The position numbers were made by a program, and so were the translations under genes. Below the pieces are notes generated by a model. That model did not search any database and was not told the DNA's origin. It worked only from the letters and a program-made list of their open reading frames with translations. DNA of 64,000 bases from Dehalococcoidia bacterium (GTDB taxonomy: Bacteria; Chloroflexota; Dehalococcoidia; SM23-28-2; HRBIN24): positions 29,444 through 93,443 of the forward strand of contig JAVVHA010000005.1 of NCBI GenBank assembly GCA_032249735.1, in the 5' to 3' direction. Shown here one piece after another: positions 36,911-45,223 of the stretch (the first letter of the stretch is position 1; the number at the start of each line of letters is the position of its first letter).

Positions 36911-38488
36911 ATGCAGGTGGAGATCTACGATACGACGCTGCGTGATGGCACCCAGATGGAGGGCATCTCCCTCTCGGTGGAGGACAAGCTGAAGATCGCC
37001 CGCAAGCTGGACGAGCTGGGCGTCCACTACATCGAGGGAGGGTGGCCAGGCTCCAACCCCAAGGACGCCGAGTTCTTCGTGCGCGCCCGCTCTCTGAGCC
37101 TGCGCAACGCCAAGCTGGCGGCCTTTGGTTCCACCCGCCGCCCCGGGGTGCGGGCGGAGCAGGACGCCAACCTGCGGGCCCTGGTGGACGCCGGGACGCC
37201 GGTGGTCACCATTGTGGGCAAGGCCCATCTGCGGCACGTTACCGAGATCCTGGAGACCACCCCCGAAGAGAACTTGAGCATGATCGCTGATTCGGTGCGA
37301 TACCTGCGGGCCCACGGCCTCACCGTCTTCTTCGATGCCGAGCACTTCTTCGATGGCTACTTTTATGACCCTGAGTACGCCCTACAGTGTCTGCGCACTG
37401 CCGCCCAGGCGGGGGCAGAATGCGTGGTCCTGTGCGATACCAACGGCGGCACCATCACCTCCAAGGTCTATCAGGTGGTGAAGGAGGTGGTGGCCCAGAT
37501 GCCTGTGCGGGTGGGCATCCACGCTCACAACGGGGCTGACCTGGCGGTGGCCAACTCCCTGGCGGCAGTGGAGGCTGGGGCTACCCACGTGCAAGGGGCG
37601 GTCAACGGCTACGGCGACATGTGTGGCAACGCCAATATTATCAGCATCATCGCCAACCTCAAGCTGAAGATGGGCATCCATGTGGTGACGGACGAGCAGC
37701 TGAAGAAGCTCACGGAGGTGTCACGCTTCGTCTCAGAGGTGGCCAACTTGCCGCCCAACCCCCGCCAGCCCTATGTGGGTTCGGCAGCCTTCGCTCACAA
37801 GGCTGGCCTCCACGCCGCTGGGGTAGCCAAGGCCCCTTGGTCCTACCAGCATATCGACCCTGCCCTGGTGGGCAACGAGACACGCTTCCTCGTCTCTGAG
37901 CTGTCAGGGAGCCATGGCCTGTTGGCCAAGCTGCGCGAGCAGGGGATAGAGATAGACCGGCAAGAGGCCCGACGCATCCTGGAGCAGGTCAAGCTCATGG
38001 AGAGCAAAGGCTATCAGTACGAGGGGGCGGAGGCCTCCCTAGAGCTGCTGGCCCGGCGACAGCGCCCTGGCTATGAGCCCCCCTTCGAGCTAGTGGACTT
38101 CATGGTGGTGGAGCGCCGCCATCACGGCCCCGGGGAGCGGGATATGCTATCGGAGGCCATGGTGAAGGTGCGGGTGGGGGACCAGGTCATCCATACCGCC
38201 GCCGAGGGCAACGGCCCCGTCAATGCCTTGGACGCCGCTGTGCGTAAGGCCCTGGTCCAGTTCTACCCCAGCTTGGAGGCTGTACGGCTGGTGGACTACA
38301 AGGTGCGCATCATCGACCCTGGCCAGGGCACCGCTGCCTCAGTGCGCGTCCTTATCGAGTCCACCGATGGCCAGGACAGCTGGACCACGGTGGGGGCCTC
38401 CACGGACATCATCGAGGCATCATGGTTGGCCTTGGCCGACAGCCTCGAATATTGGCTGGTGAAACGAGGAGCCGACAGGGTTAGTTAA
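36911..38488 (+). CDS. cimA: (R)-citramalate synthase
   Basis: HMGL/IPMS-family enzyme of 525 residues. It begins EIYDTTLRDGTQMEGISLSVEDKLKIARKLDELG in outline and has [49 protein letters not shown] and FAHKAGLHAAGV, the pattern that separates CimA from LeuA (HxGxD/HxHN signatures). The LeuA-type dimer domain is at about 390-515. It makes citramalate from pyruvate and acetyl-CoA for threonine-independent isoleucine synthesis. ATG 36911 has AGAGGTG six bases upstream; a GTG at 36902 is the alternative. Confidence 0.92.
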   Translation: MQVEIYDTTLRDGTQMEGISLSVEDKLKIARKLDELGVHYIEGGWPGSNPKDAEFFVRARSLSLRNAKLAAFGSTRRPGVRAEQDANLRALVDAGTPVVTIVGKAHLRHVTEILETTPEENLSMIADSVRYLRAHGLTVFFDAEHFFDGYFYDPEYALQCLRTAAQAGAECVVLCDTNGGTITSKVYQVVKEVVAQMPVRVGIHAHNGADLAVANSLAAVEAGATHVQGAVNGYGDMCGNANIISIIANLKLKMGIHVVTDEQLKKLTEVSRFVSEVANLPPNPRQPYVGSAAFAHKAGLHAAGVAKAPWSYQHIDPALVGNETRFLVSELSGSHGLLAKLREQGIEIDRQEARRILEQVKLMESKGYQYEGAEASLELLARRQRPGYEPPFELVDFMVVERRHHGPGERDMLSEAMVKVRVGDQVIHTAAEGNGPVNALDAAVRKALVQFYPSLEAVRLVDYKVRIIDPGQGTAASVRVLIESTDGQDSWTTVGASTDIIEASWLALADSLEYWLVKRGADRVS

Positions 38489-38547
38489 CGAGAATGAGAA
38501 TGTTAGGCCCCGTGGACATGGCTTTGGTTGACCATAATGCAAAAGGG

Positions 38548-38576
38548 TTGCCTTCGCGGGCGGCTTCTGCTATAGT
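38548..38576 (+). promoter_or_regulatory. Promoter of the zinc-ribbon gene
   Basis: TTGCCT (38548-38553), 17-base spacer, TATAGT (38571-38576). Start of transcription near 38583 leaves a leader of about 37 bases to the GTG at 38620. It separates this region from the ilv-leu operon. Confidence 0.65.
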
Positions 38577-38619
38577 GTGGCCCGATGCCGGAGGTCACTA
38601 TTGCGGTTGGAGGGAAGCC

Positions 38620-38838
38620 GTGGTTGTGGTGATGAATTTCCCCAAATGCCAGAAGTGTGGCAACGGTGACCTGGTGCCCTTGTCCGACTATGGCGGTCAG
38701 GGGGCCGCAGTTTATTTCAAGGCCTGGGTGTGCACCAACCCCACCTGTGGCTTTAACATAAAGATCCGCAACGGCGATCTCTATCTGGAGGAGCCCATCA
38801 ACAACGGCTCTGGGCACTCGCCACGGTTGCGTGTGTGA
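38620..38838 (+). CDS. Small zinc-ribbon-like protein (unknown)
   Basis: A 72-residue protein with two Cys pairs, CQKCG near the N-terminus and CTNPTC after about 27 residues, the spacing of a zinc ribbon. The rest is polar and ends in PRLRV. The GTG at 38620 has GGAGGG five bases upstream; an in-frame ATG at 38632 would give 68 residues. It has its own promoter and precedes the Wzm/Wzt exporter genes. Nucleic-acid binding is typical of ribbons but not shown here. Confidence 0.7.
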   Translation: MVVVMNFPKCQKCGNGDLVPLSDYGGQGAAVYFKAWVCTNPTCGFNIKIRNGDLYLEEPINNGSGHSPRLRV

Positions 38839-38898
38839 GTGGGCCTGGGGTGATGAGAGCCCCCTCAGGGTTCCCACGCCAGTGGGGTGGGGGCTATC

Positions 38899-39738
38899 AT
38901 GGCCCAAATGTCGGCCCATCATCTGGGAGTTAGGAATAACTTTGGCCTGGCCGATGTGGTGACGGCCATGGGGGAGCTCTGGCGCCGACGGGAGCTCCTC
39001 TGGCACATGACCATACGGCATCTGCGAGGCCAATACAAGCAGTCCATCCTCGGGTATGCCTGGACGGTGGTAAACCCCCTGAGCCAGATGCTCATCCTTA
39101 CCTTCGTCTTCTCCCATTTGGTGCGCATCCAGACGCCAGGGGTCCCTTATGCCCTCTTTCTACTCATGGGGCTTTTGCCCTGGAACTTCTTCGCCGCTGC
39201 CATATCCTCGGCCACGGGCAGCGTGGCGGGGGCGGCCAGCCTGGTGACCAAGGTTTACTTCCCGCGGGAGATACTGCCCATAGCGGCCATCCTGACCAAG
39301 GTGGTCGATCTGGCGGTGGGGATGGCCATCCTGGCGGGGCTCATGGCCTATTTCGGCCATCCGCCGGCCTGGACTTCGGTGTGGGTGCCCCTGCTGTTCC
39401 TTATCCAGCTAGTGTTCACAGTGGGCTTGGCCCTGCCATTGGCGGGGCTAAACCTTTACTTTCACGACGTGAGCTTCCTCGTGGGGGTGGCCCTCACCTT
39501 ATGGTTTTATCTAACCCCAGTGCTCTATCCTGTGGACGTGGTGCCTGCTCGCTACGAGTGGCTGTTCAGCGCCAACCCCCCCGCCCTGTTCATCGAGGCT
39601 TATAGGCGGGTGGTCCTGCAGGGGATAAGCCCGGGCACCGAAAGGCTCCTTATGGGGCTGGGCATCTCGGTGGCCACCTTCCTGGTGGGCTACTATCTTT
39701 TTAAGAAGATGGAGCCGGGCTTTGCCGACAGCATCTGA
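38899..39738 (+). CDS. ABC-2 type polysaccharide exporter permease (Wzm-like)
   Basis: Integral membrane permease of about 279 residues: cytoplasmic N-terminus ending WHMTIRHLRGQYKQSILGYAW, then six hydrophobic helices. The RxLRxQYKQSxLGxxW segment and the SAxxSxxxxxxLVTKVYFPREILP loop are hallmarks of Wzm/TagG/KpsM. It should export a lipid-linked glycan made by the glycosyltransferases nearby, with the ATPase encoded next. The ATG at 38899 is chosen behind GGTGGGGG; GTG 38887 is possible. Confidence 0.9.
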   Translation: MAQMSAHHLGVRNNFGLADVVTAMGELWRRRELLWHMTIRHLRGQYKQSILGYAWTVVNPLSQMLILTFVFSHLVRIQTPGVPYALFLLMGLLPWNFFAAAISSATGSVAGAASLVTKVYFPREILPIAAILTKVVDLAVGMAILAGLMAYFGHPPAWTSVWVPLLFLIQLVFTVGLALPLAGLNLYFHDVSFLVGVALTLWFYLTPVLYPVDVVPARYEWLFSANPPALFIEAYRRVVLQGISPGTERLLMGLGISVATFLVGYYLFKKMEPGFADSI

Positions 39739-40507
39739 GGTCATACGTCTCGAGGGCGTCAGCAAAGAGTTCCGGCGCCAGAAGGGCCGGACGCTGCGGG
39801 AGCTGGTGGCCTGTCTCATGGCCGGCCAGCCCTTCTGGGAGCCCTTCTACGCCCTGCACGACGTGACCATCTCCGTTGCCAAGGGGGAGACCTTGGGCAT
39901 CATTGGCCGCAACGGCAGCGGCAAGAGCACCATCCTGAAGATCATCGCCGGGGTTACAGCGCCTACCGGAGGCCGCGTCTATGTGAGGGGTCGGGTCTCG
40001 CCCCTCATCGAGCTGGGGGCCGGCTTCCACCCCGACCTGACGGGGCGGGAGAACGTCTTCATGAATGCCTCCATCCTGGGTATGAGCAACGCCCAGATTC
40101 GGGAGCGGTTCCAGGACATCGTCTCCTTCGCCGAGCTGTGGGATTTCATCGATATGCCCGTCAAGCGCTACTCCTCGGGCATGTATGTGCGGTTAGGTTT
40201 TGCTGTGGCCGTCCACTGCGAGCCGGACATCCTGCTGGTGGACGAAGTGCTAGCGGTGGGGGACCTGGCCTTCCAGGAGAAGTGCCTACAAAAAATGCGG
40301 GAGTTCCAAGAGCGGGGGGTGACCATTGTCCTGGTCAGCCATTCCCTGGACATGGTTCAGGAGTTCTGTCACCGCGTCATCTGGTTGGACGAGGGCCGGG
40401 TGAGGGCGGAGGGGCCGCCAGAGGCGGTGATCCCCCTCTATAGGGAGGCGGTGCTGGGCCACCAGATGGCCCAGGAAGCGCATCTGCAACCTCCTTTCGG
40501 GCCGTAA
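39722..40507 (+). CDS. ABC exporter ATPase (Wzt/TagH-like)
   Basis: ATPase of 261 residues. GIIGRNGSGKST is Walker A, LIELGAGFHPDLTGRENVFMNA is the insertion typical of Wzt/TagH, YSSGMYVRLGFAVAVH the signature and ILLVDEVLAVGD Walker B. It ends soon after the nucleotide-binding domain, without the carbohydrate-binding domain found in some Wzt proteins. Start is TTG at 39722, overlapping the permease by 17 bases, with GGAG seven bases upstream. Confidence 0.92.
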   Translation: MPTASEVIRLEGVSKEFRRQKGRTLRELVACLMAGQPFWEPFYALHDVTISVAKGETLGIIGRNGSGKSTILKIIAGVTAPTGGRVYVRGRVSPLIELGAGFHPDLTGRENVFMNASILGMSNAQIRERFQDIVSFAELWDFIDMPVKRYSSGMYVRLGFAVAVHCEPDILLVDEVLAVGDLAFQEKCLQKMREFQERGVTIVLVSHSLDMVQEFCHRVIWLDEGRVRAEGPPEAVIPLYREAVLGHQMAQEAHLQPPFGP

Positions 40508-40523
40508 CCAGTCCACTATTCCC

Positions 40524-40554
40524 TTGACAGGGCAACATGGCCTGCGGGTAGCCT
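40524..40554 (+). promoter_or_regulatory. Possible promoter of the TolB-like gene
   Basis: Perfect TTGACA at 40524-40529 followed after 19 bases by TAGCCT (40549-40554). The long spacer and weak -10 make this tentative. It lies 24 bases before the ATG at 40578. Confidence 0.35.
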
Positions 40555-40577
40555 GCGTGCGTGGTAGTGTGGCCATC

Positions 40578-41666
40578 ATGTGGACAAAGATAGTAAAGAC
40601 TATCCTTGGCGCTCTGCTCGGCCTGGTGGCGTTGGCGGCAGCTTGCGTTCCCTCCACGGATCTGGGGACGGAGGTGATGGGGAGGGAGGTGGCCTATGTG
40701 CGTTTTGGTTCAGGGGAGGACGTCATCGTGGTGGCCCCCGTGCATGACCCGGTACATGGGCGGGAGGTGGCCCGCATCCCCCATGCCCCTGGCTGGGGCA
40801 TTAGCGCGTCCCTCTCCCCTGATGGGCGATGGGTGGCCTACGTGGCCCTGCCCATCTGGGCTCCCCAGCCGGCCAAGGACATCTCCACGGCTGGAGAGGT
40901 GTGGTTGCTGTCCCTAGACACCGGGGAGAGGAGGCTGTTGGCGAGGGGAGCCGATGTACGCCTGGCCCCTATCTGGAGCCCCAGGGGCGACCATGTGGCC
41001 TTCCGCGCTGTGGAGCAGGGCGAGCTGGTGGCGCTGTGGGTAGGGTATATCGCCACGGGGGAGGCGAGGCCTTGGGCCCGGCTGCCCAGCGCCTCCCCCT
41101 TGGGCTTCTCTGCCGACGGGCGCACCCTGTATGTGGTTCAGGGCGGTTCCCTCCTCGGCATAGGCGAGTCGGCGGAGATGGGCCACGCCCCGCCTCAGGT
41201 CCCCGAAGGGGAGGTAAAGGAGTGGAGTATCTCCCCTCAGGGAACGCACGTGGCCGCTGTAGTTTATAAGGGCGGGCGGTGGTCCCTGTGGGTGCTGGAG
41301 TTGACCTCTAGCACCTGGATGAAATGGTGGCAAGGAGGGTGGGACCCTATCTTTAGGCCCACCTGGGACCCCGATGGCCGGACCCTGGCCATAGGCGTTG
41401 CCTCCTCATCTGAGGGCCACGGCGTGATGGTGGTGCCAGCGGAAGGGCCTCCGCGACAACTTACGGCCCCTTCCCACGGCTTCGATGTGCCCTTAGCTTG
41501 GACGCCCGACGGCGTCGCTCTTCTAGTGGCCCACTACGCCTCCTACCCGGTGCAGCAGGAGCCAGCGCTGGGGCTGGTGACGGCCCAAGGGGCCAGGGCC
41601 ACCCTTATGGGCGGAAGGGGCGTCATCGTTTTGGGCTGGACTTCGTCCCGGGGGAGGGGGCCATGA
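40578..41666 (+). CDS. Lipoprotein with TolB/WD40-like beta-propeller
   Basis: Exported protein of 362 residues. The N-terminus MWTKIVKTILGALLGLVALAAAC is a signal peptide with lipobox LAAAC. The mature part has repeated blades of the PD40/TolB type: SLSPDGRWVAYVALP, WSPRGDHVAFRAV, FSADGRTLYVV, WDPDGRTLAIGV and WTPDGVALLVAHY. Such propellers often sense or scaffold other envelope proteins. Its stop overlaps the start of the next gene (ATGA), tying it to the secreted lysozyme-like protein. Confidence 0.85.
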   Translation: MWTKIVKTILGALLGLVALAAACVPSTDLGTEVMGREVAYVRFGSGEDVIVVAPVHDPVHGREVARIPHAPGWGISASLSPDGRWVAYVALPIWAPQPAKDISTAGEVWLLSLDTGERRLLARGADVRLAPIWSPRGDHVAFRAVEQGELVALWVGYIATGEARPWARLPSASPLGFSADGRTLYVVQGGSLLGIGESAEMGHAPPQVPEGEVKEWSISPQGTHVAAVVYKGGRWSLWVLELTSSTWMKWWQGGWDPIFRPTWDPDGRTLAIGVASSSEGHGVMVVPAEGPPRQLTAPSHGFDVPLAWTPDGVALLVAHYASYPVQQEPALGLVTAQGARATLMGGRGVIVLGWTSSRGRGP

Positions 41667-43798
41667 GGAGGCTCGCCTTGTGGGGCGCTCTGGTGACCGT
41701 GGCCCTGATGTCGTCCATGGGGTGGCCGCGGGTGGCACATGCCACCCACCTATGCGGCAGCACTGGCAGCACCTATGGAGCTTTCTCCTTCGAGACCTAT
41801 GAGGCTGCCGATTGGCCTTGGCTGTATTTGCGCACCATGGAGCTGGCAGGCGCCAATGCCCTCTTCCCCGATATCCCAGACTTCGCCCTGCCTTCCCTGG
41901 AGACGGGGCCCCGTTTGGCGGGCTCCTCTCGCCTCATAAGCCCCTACATCCCGCCGGTAATACTTAAGGCCATCGGTTGGATCGAGAGCGGCCTATGGCA
42001 AGCAGCCGCCTCAGTGGACTATGGCCAGGTGGGGCCGGCGCTGGTTTCCCACGATTGTGGCTACGGGATTATGCAGGTCACCACAGGCATGCAGAATACC
42101 ACGGGCATCCCGGCCCTCCGGCAGGCCATGATCGGTGGGCACTTCGCCTTCAACATCGCCGAGGGTGCCAGGCTCTTGGCCTCTAAGTGGAACCTGGCCC
42201 CCGAGATTCGACCTTTGGTGGGAGAGCGGAATCCCCGCATCATCGAGGACTGGTATTACGCTATCTGGAGCTATAATGGCTTCGCCTACGTCAACCACCC
42301 CAATAACCCAGCCTACGACCGGTTGCGTCCCCCCTACCGCTGCGACGGCACCCAGAGCCGCACTAGCTACCCATACCAGGAGCTAGTGCTAGGGTGTATT
42401 TCTCACCCTCCTCAGGTGAATGGGAAGAGCCTCTGGACCCCCACCTCTGTCTCGTTGCCCGATTACAGCAGCGCGGCCTTCAGTCAGGAGGCATGGCGAG
42501 CATGTGTTGTGGACGGCAACTGCGCTGCCATGGATATCCCCACCCCTGGTCGCACCCAGACGCCTACCCCCACGCCCACCATCACACCTAGCTCCACCCC
42601 TACGCCCACTCCAACCTTCGCCCCCACGCCTACTGCTACGCCGAGACCCACCCCCAGCCCGAGCCCTACCGCCACCCCCACCCCTCCCATCAACCGTGAA
42701 GCGCTGCTGGGCCGGCCAGAGATGGCTGCCTCGGTGACTACTGTGAAGTTGGGGCCAGTAACGGGGCTGGCCAAGGCACCCCTCACCCTGGAGAACCGTG
42801 GGACGGGGCTTCTGGCCTGGCTGGCCACCTGGGACCGCCCCTGGCTCAAGGTCGTCCGCCGCCAGGGCAATGAATGCACCGATGAGATGCGGTATCAGGG
42901 GGTGGCTTTGGGCGTTGATCTGGGCGGCAAGCCCTCCCAGCTCTGTGTAGCGGTTGACGCCACAGGTCTGCCCCAGGGGACCCACTACGCCACCATCACC
43001 TTCCAGACGCTATACGCCACCACGAAGACGCTCCAGGTGCAGGTGGAGGTGACGGTGCCCCAGCGCGCATCGCCCCCTGTCACCGACGGCAAGCCCAGAT
43101 GGTTCTATCCCTTCATCCCCGAAGCGCAGAAGGCCTTCGGCATGACGGGCGACATCCCCGTGCCTGCCGACTACGATGGCGATGGACGGGTTGACATGGC
43201 CGTCTTCCGCCCTAGCGAGGGGCTGTGGATTGTCAATGGCGGGCCAGTGGTGCGGCTGGGGGCAGCAGGCGACATCCCTGTTCCTGCTGACTACAACGGC
43301 GATGGGCGCGTGGATATGGCCGTCTTCCGCCCTAGCCAAGGGTTGTGGATCATGCAAGACGGGACGGTGGTGAAGTTCGGTATCCCGGGGGACATCCCTG
43401 TTCCTGCCGATTACAACGGTGATGGGCGGGCGGATATAGCAGTCTTCCGCCCCTTCCCCTCCGACTGGCCCGATGGCATGTGGTTCATCCCTGGGGTGGG
43501 CAACTTCAAGTTTGGCATACGGGGGGACATCCCTGTTCCTGCCGATTACAACGGTGATGGGCGGGCGGATATAGCAGTCTTCCGCCCCTTCCCCTCCGAC
43601 TGGCCCGATGGCATGTGGTTCATCTGGGGCAGTGGGGCATATAAGTGGGGCGTCCAGGGCGATATTCCCGTGCCCGCCGACTACTTCGGCCAGGGGAAGG
43701 TTCTTATCGGCGTGTTCCGGGCAGAGGGGCAGGGCCCATCGGTAGTGAGCACGTATCAGTCTCGGAAGGCCGTCATCAGCGTGATGCAGCCGCGGTGA
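41663..43798 (+). CDS. Secreted lysozyme-like protein with PT linker and FG-GAP repeats
   Basis: A 711-residue exported protein. Order: signal peptide (1-27, cleavage after AHA); a lytic-transglycosylase-like domain (about 90-280) with AIGWIESGLW (Glu108 as candidate catalytic acid) and HDCGYGIMQVT (131-140); a Thr/Pro linker (292-343); a beta domain (about 345-475); and five C-terminal modules, four of them with the calcium-loop pattern DxNGDGRxD (VPADYNGDGRVDMAVFRP). The last module has a degenerate loop (YFGQGK). Peptidoglycan or glycan cleavage plus surface display is the inference. AT GA coupling links it to the TolB-like gene. Confidence 0.85.
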   Translation: MRRLALWGALVTVALMSSMGWPRVAHATHLCGSTGSTYGAFSFETYEAADWPWLYLRTMELAGANALFPDIPDFALPSLETGPRLAGSSRLISPYIPPVILKAIGWIESGLWQAAASVDYGQVGPALVSHDCGYGIMQVTTGMQNTTGIPALRQAMIGGHFAFNIAEGARLLASKWNLAPEIRPLVGERNPRIIEDWYYAIWSYNGFAYVNHPNNPAYDRLRPPYRCDGTQSRTSYPYQELVLGCISHPPQVNGKSLWTPTSVSLPDYSSAAFSQEAWRACVVDGNCAAMDIPTPGRTQTPTPTPTITPSSTPTPTPTFAPTPTATPRPTPSPSPTATPTPPINREALLGRPEMAASVTTVKLGPVTGLAKAPLTLENRGTGLLAWLATWDRPWLKVVRRQGNECTDEMRYQGVALGVDLGGKPSQLCVAVDATGLPQGTHYATITFQTLYATTKTLQVQVEVTVPQRASPPVTDGKPRWFYPFIPEAQKAFGMTGDIPVPADYDGDGRVDMAVFRPSEGLWIVNGGPVVRLGAAGDIPVPADYNGDGRVDMAVFRPSQGLWIMQDGTVVKFGIPGDIPVPADYNGDGRADIAVFRPFPSDWPDGMWFIPGVGNFKFGIRGDIPVPADYNGDGRADIAVFRPFPSDWPDGMWFIWGSGAYKWGVQGDIPVPADYFGQGKVLIGVFRAEGQGPSVVSTYQSRKAVISVMQPR
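43387..43624 (+). repeat. 103-base perfect tandem duplication in FG-GAP region
   Basis: Bases 43387-43489 recur without a mismatch at 43522-43624, a period of 135 bases or one 45-residue module. The two earlier modules are diverged, so this duplication is recent or kept identical by gene conversion. Confidence 0.9.
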
Positions 43799-43803
43799 AG
43801 GAG

Positions 43804-44721
43804 ATGGCTGACCTCCCTTTAGTGGCGGTCATAGTGGTCAATTGGAACGGCCTGGCGGACACCGAGTCCTGCCTGCGCTCGGTTTTGGCATCCGACTATC
43901 CTCGCCTGCATGTGCTAGTGGTGGACAACGGTTCGGACGGTGACGATGTCGCTGCCCTACGTCGCCGCTTCGGCGACAGGATAGAGGTGGTGGAGGCGGG
44001 ACGCAACTTGGGATATGCCGGGGCATGCAATCTGGGGATGGCGCTGGCCCTGGCCCGCGGGGCGGAGGCGGTGCTGCTTCTCAACAATGATGCCACAGTA
44101 GCGCCCGAGTGCATTACTGAGCTTGTGAAAGCGGCCTCCTCCCTGCCCGATGCCGCTGCCCTTTGCCCCAAGATCTACTTTTCCGAAAGGCCGAACATCA
44201 TCCAGTCCACCGGGGGAAAGGTCAATATGTGGCTAGGTAGGTCCCGCCAGGTGGGCAGGGGGGAGGTGGACAGAGGCCAGTGGGACCGATTGCAGGAGCG
44301 GGACTATGCCGATGGGGCGTGCATGCTCATCACCAAGAGGGCCCTTACAGCGGTAGGACCCCTGGACGAGGAGTACTTCGCCTATTGGGAGGAGACGGAC
44401 TGGTGCTTTCGGGCGCGGGAGCTGGGCTTCCGTTGCTATTATGTGCCCGCAGCGCGGGCCTGGCACCGGGGCAGCTCTTCCTTTTCCCGCTCTCGCTACT
44501 GGTTCTACTATCGGCGGGGGGCCATTATGTTCTTGCGCAAACGGGCGCGTCCCCTCCAATTGGTCACCGCCCTCCTATACCATGTGCTGTTGCTGGCGCC
44601 CTTCTATGTACTGCGGCGCCCCTGGGGGCTGGGGCGGCTGCTAGTGGAGGGGCGGGCTATCCTCTGGCACTTAGGACGTCGGGTGGCGAAAAGGCCCCTC
44701 CACTCCACCCTCCCTAGATAA
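43804..44721 (+). CDS. Family 2 glycosyltransferase
   Basis: GT-A fold transferase of 305 residues, rhamnosyltransferase-like. VAVIVVNWNGLADTESCLRSVL opens the domain, VLVVDNGSDGDD contains the first Asp pair, LLLNNDATV is the DxD-equivalent, and EEYFAYWEETDWCFRARELG is the conserved acceptor/base motif. A hydrophobic C-terminal segment (about 245-285) may associate with the membrane. Starts 5 bases after the FG-GAP gene and converges with the minus-strand genes. Confidence 0.92.
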   Translation: MADLPLVAVIVVNWNGLADTESCLRSVLASDYPRLHVLVVDNGSDGDDVAALRRRFGDRIEVVEAGRNLGYAGACNLGMALALARGAEAVLLLNNDATVAPECITELVKAASSLPDAAALCPKIYFSERPNIIQSTGGKVNMWLGRSRQVGRGEVDRGQWDRLQERDYADGACMLITKRALTAVGPLDEEYFAYWEETDWCFRARELGFRCYYVPAARAWHRGSSSFSRSRYWFYYRRGAIMFLRKRARPLQLVTALLYHVLLLAPFYVLRRPWGLGRLLVEGRAILWHLGRRVAKRPLHSTLPR

Positions 44722-45223
44722 GGGAGAGGAGCCCCTTGCGCAAAACCGTCGACATCCGCCGCCGACGGTCGGTGGTAGGAGGGTGGGACAAGGCCTCCAC
44801 CAGCCCTTTCATGCCATTCTGAGCGCATATGACCAGCCGTCCTAAGCAGGGGTCACGGAGATAGGAGCTGGGCCACACCAACCCCAAGGCAAACAGGGCG
44901 CCGATGATGCCATCCCGCTCAACCGCGCTCTCGCAGATGATGTGGTCGGCCATGGCCAGCTGCAGGTGGTATCGGGCCCGCTCCTTTGGGCGTAACGTCT
45001 CCTCCAACCAGCGGGTGGGCCAAGGGCGCGTATCCAGGATAAGGCGCTTGGGGCTAAAGAAGGCTCGCACCGGTAGCAGGGGGGCGGCGACAGCCTGGCA
45101 CCCTTCACCCGTCCTCACCTGCACGTCCAGCCAGGGGGCCAGTTGGGCAGCGAAGGCCTCTGCCCAGCCTTGGCCTTGCGGCCCCAGTGATGGCCAGGGG
45201 CCTCTTAGGGCCAATACCTTCAT
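44714..45223 (-). CDS. Truncated GT4-like protein, N-terminal half only
   Basis: Protein of 169 residues. Its middle, YHLQLAMADHIICESAVERDGI and IGALFALGLVWP, matches in pattern the segment QLAVADLVLCANERQRL and GALRALGLRRP of the adjacent GT4 enzyme, so it looks like the N-terminal Rossmann domain of a related glycosyltransferase without the nucleotide-sugar-binding C-terminal domain. It is ATGA-coupled to that gene, with GAGGAAAGG upstream. It may be a decaying gene or a regulatory partner. It ends inside the convergent GT2 gene by 8 bases. Confidence 0.7.
   Translation of the reverse strand: MKVLALRGPWPSLGPQGQGWAEAFAAQLAPWLDVQVRTGEGCQAVAAPLLPVRAFFSPKRLILDTRPWPTRWLEETLRPKERARYHLQLAMADHIICESAVERDGIIGALFALGLVWPSSYLRDPCLGRLVICAQNGMKGLVEALSHPPTTDRRRRMSTVLRKGLLSLI

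Noticed and set aside
42540..42690. Low-complexity ACC/CCC-rich tract as a repeat element
   Set aside because: Encodes a Thr/Pro linker between two folded domains of the secreted protein, in frame and expected.
43130..43680. Repeats as CRISPR array or mobile element
   Set aside because: They are in-frame protein modules of about 40-46 residues with calcium-loop motifs; no short direct repeats with unique spacers, and no terminal inverted repeats.
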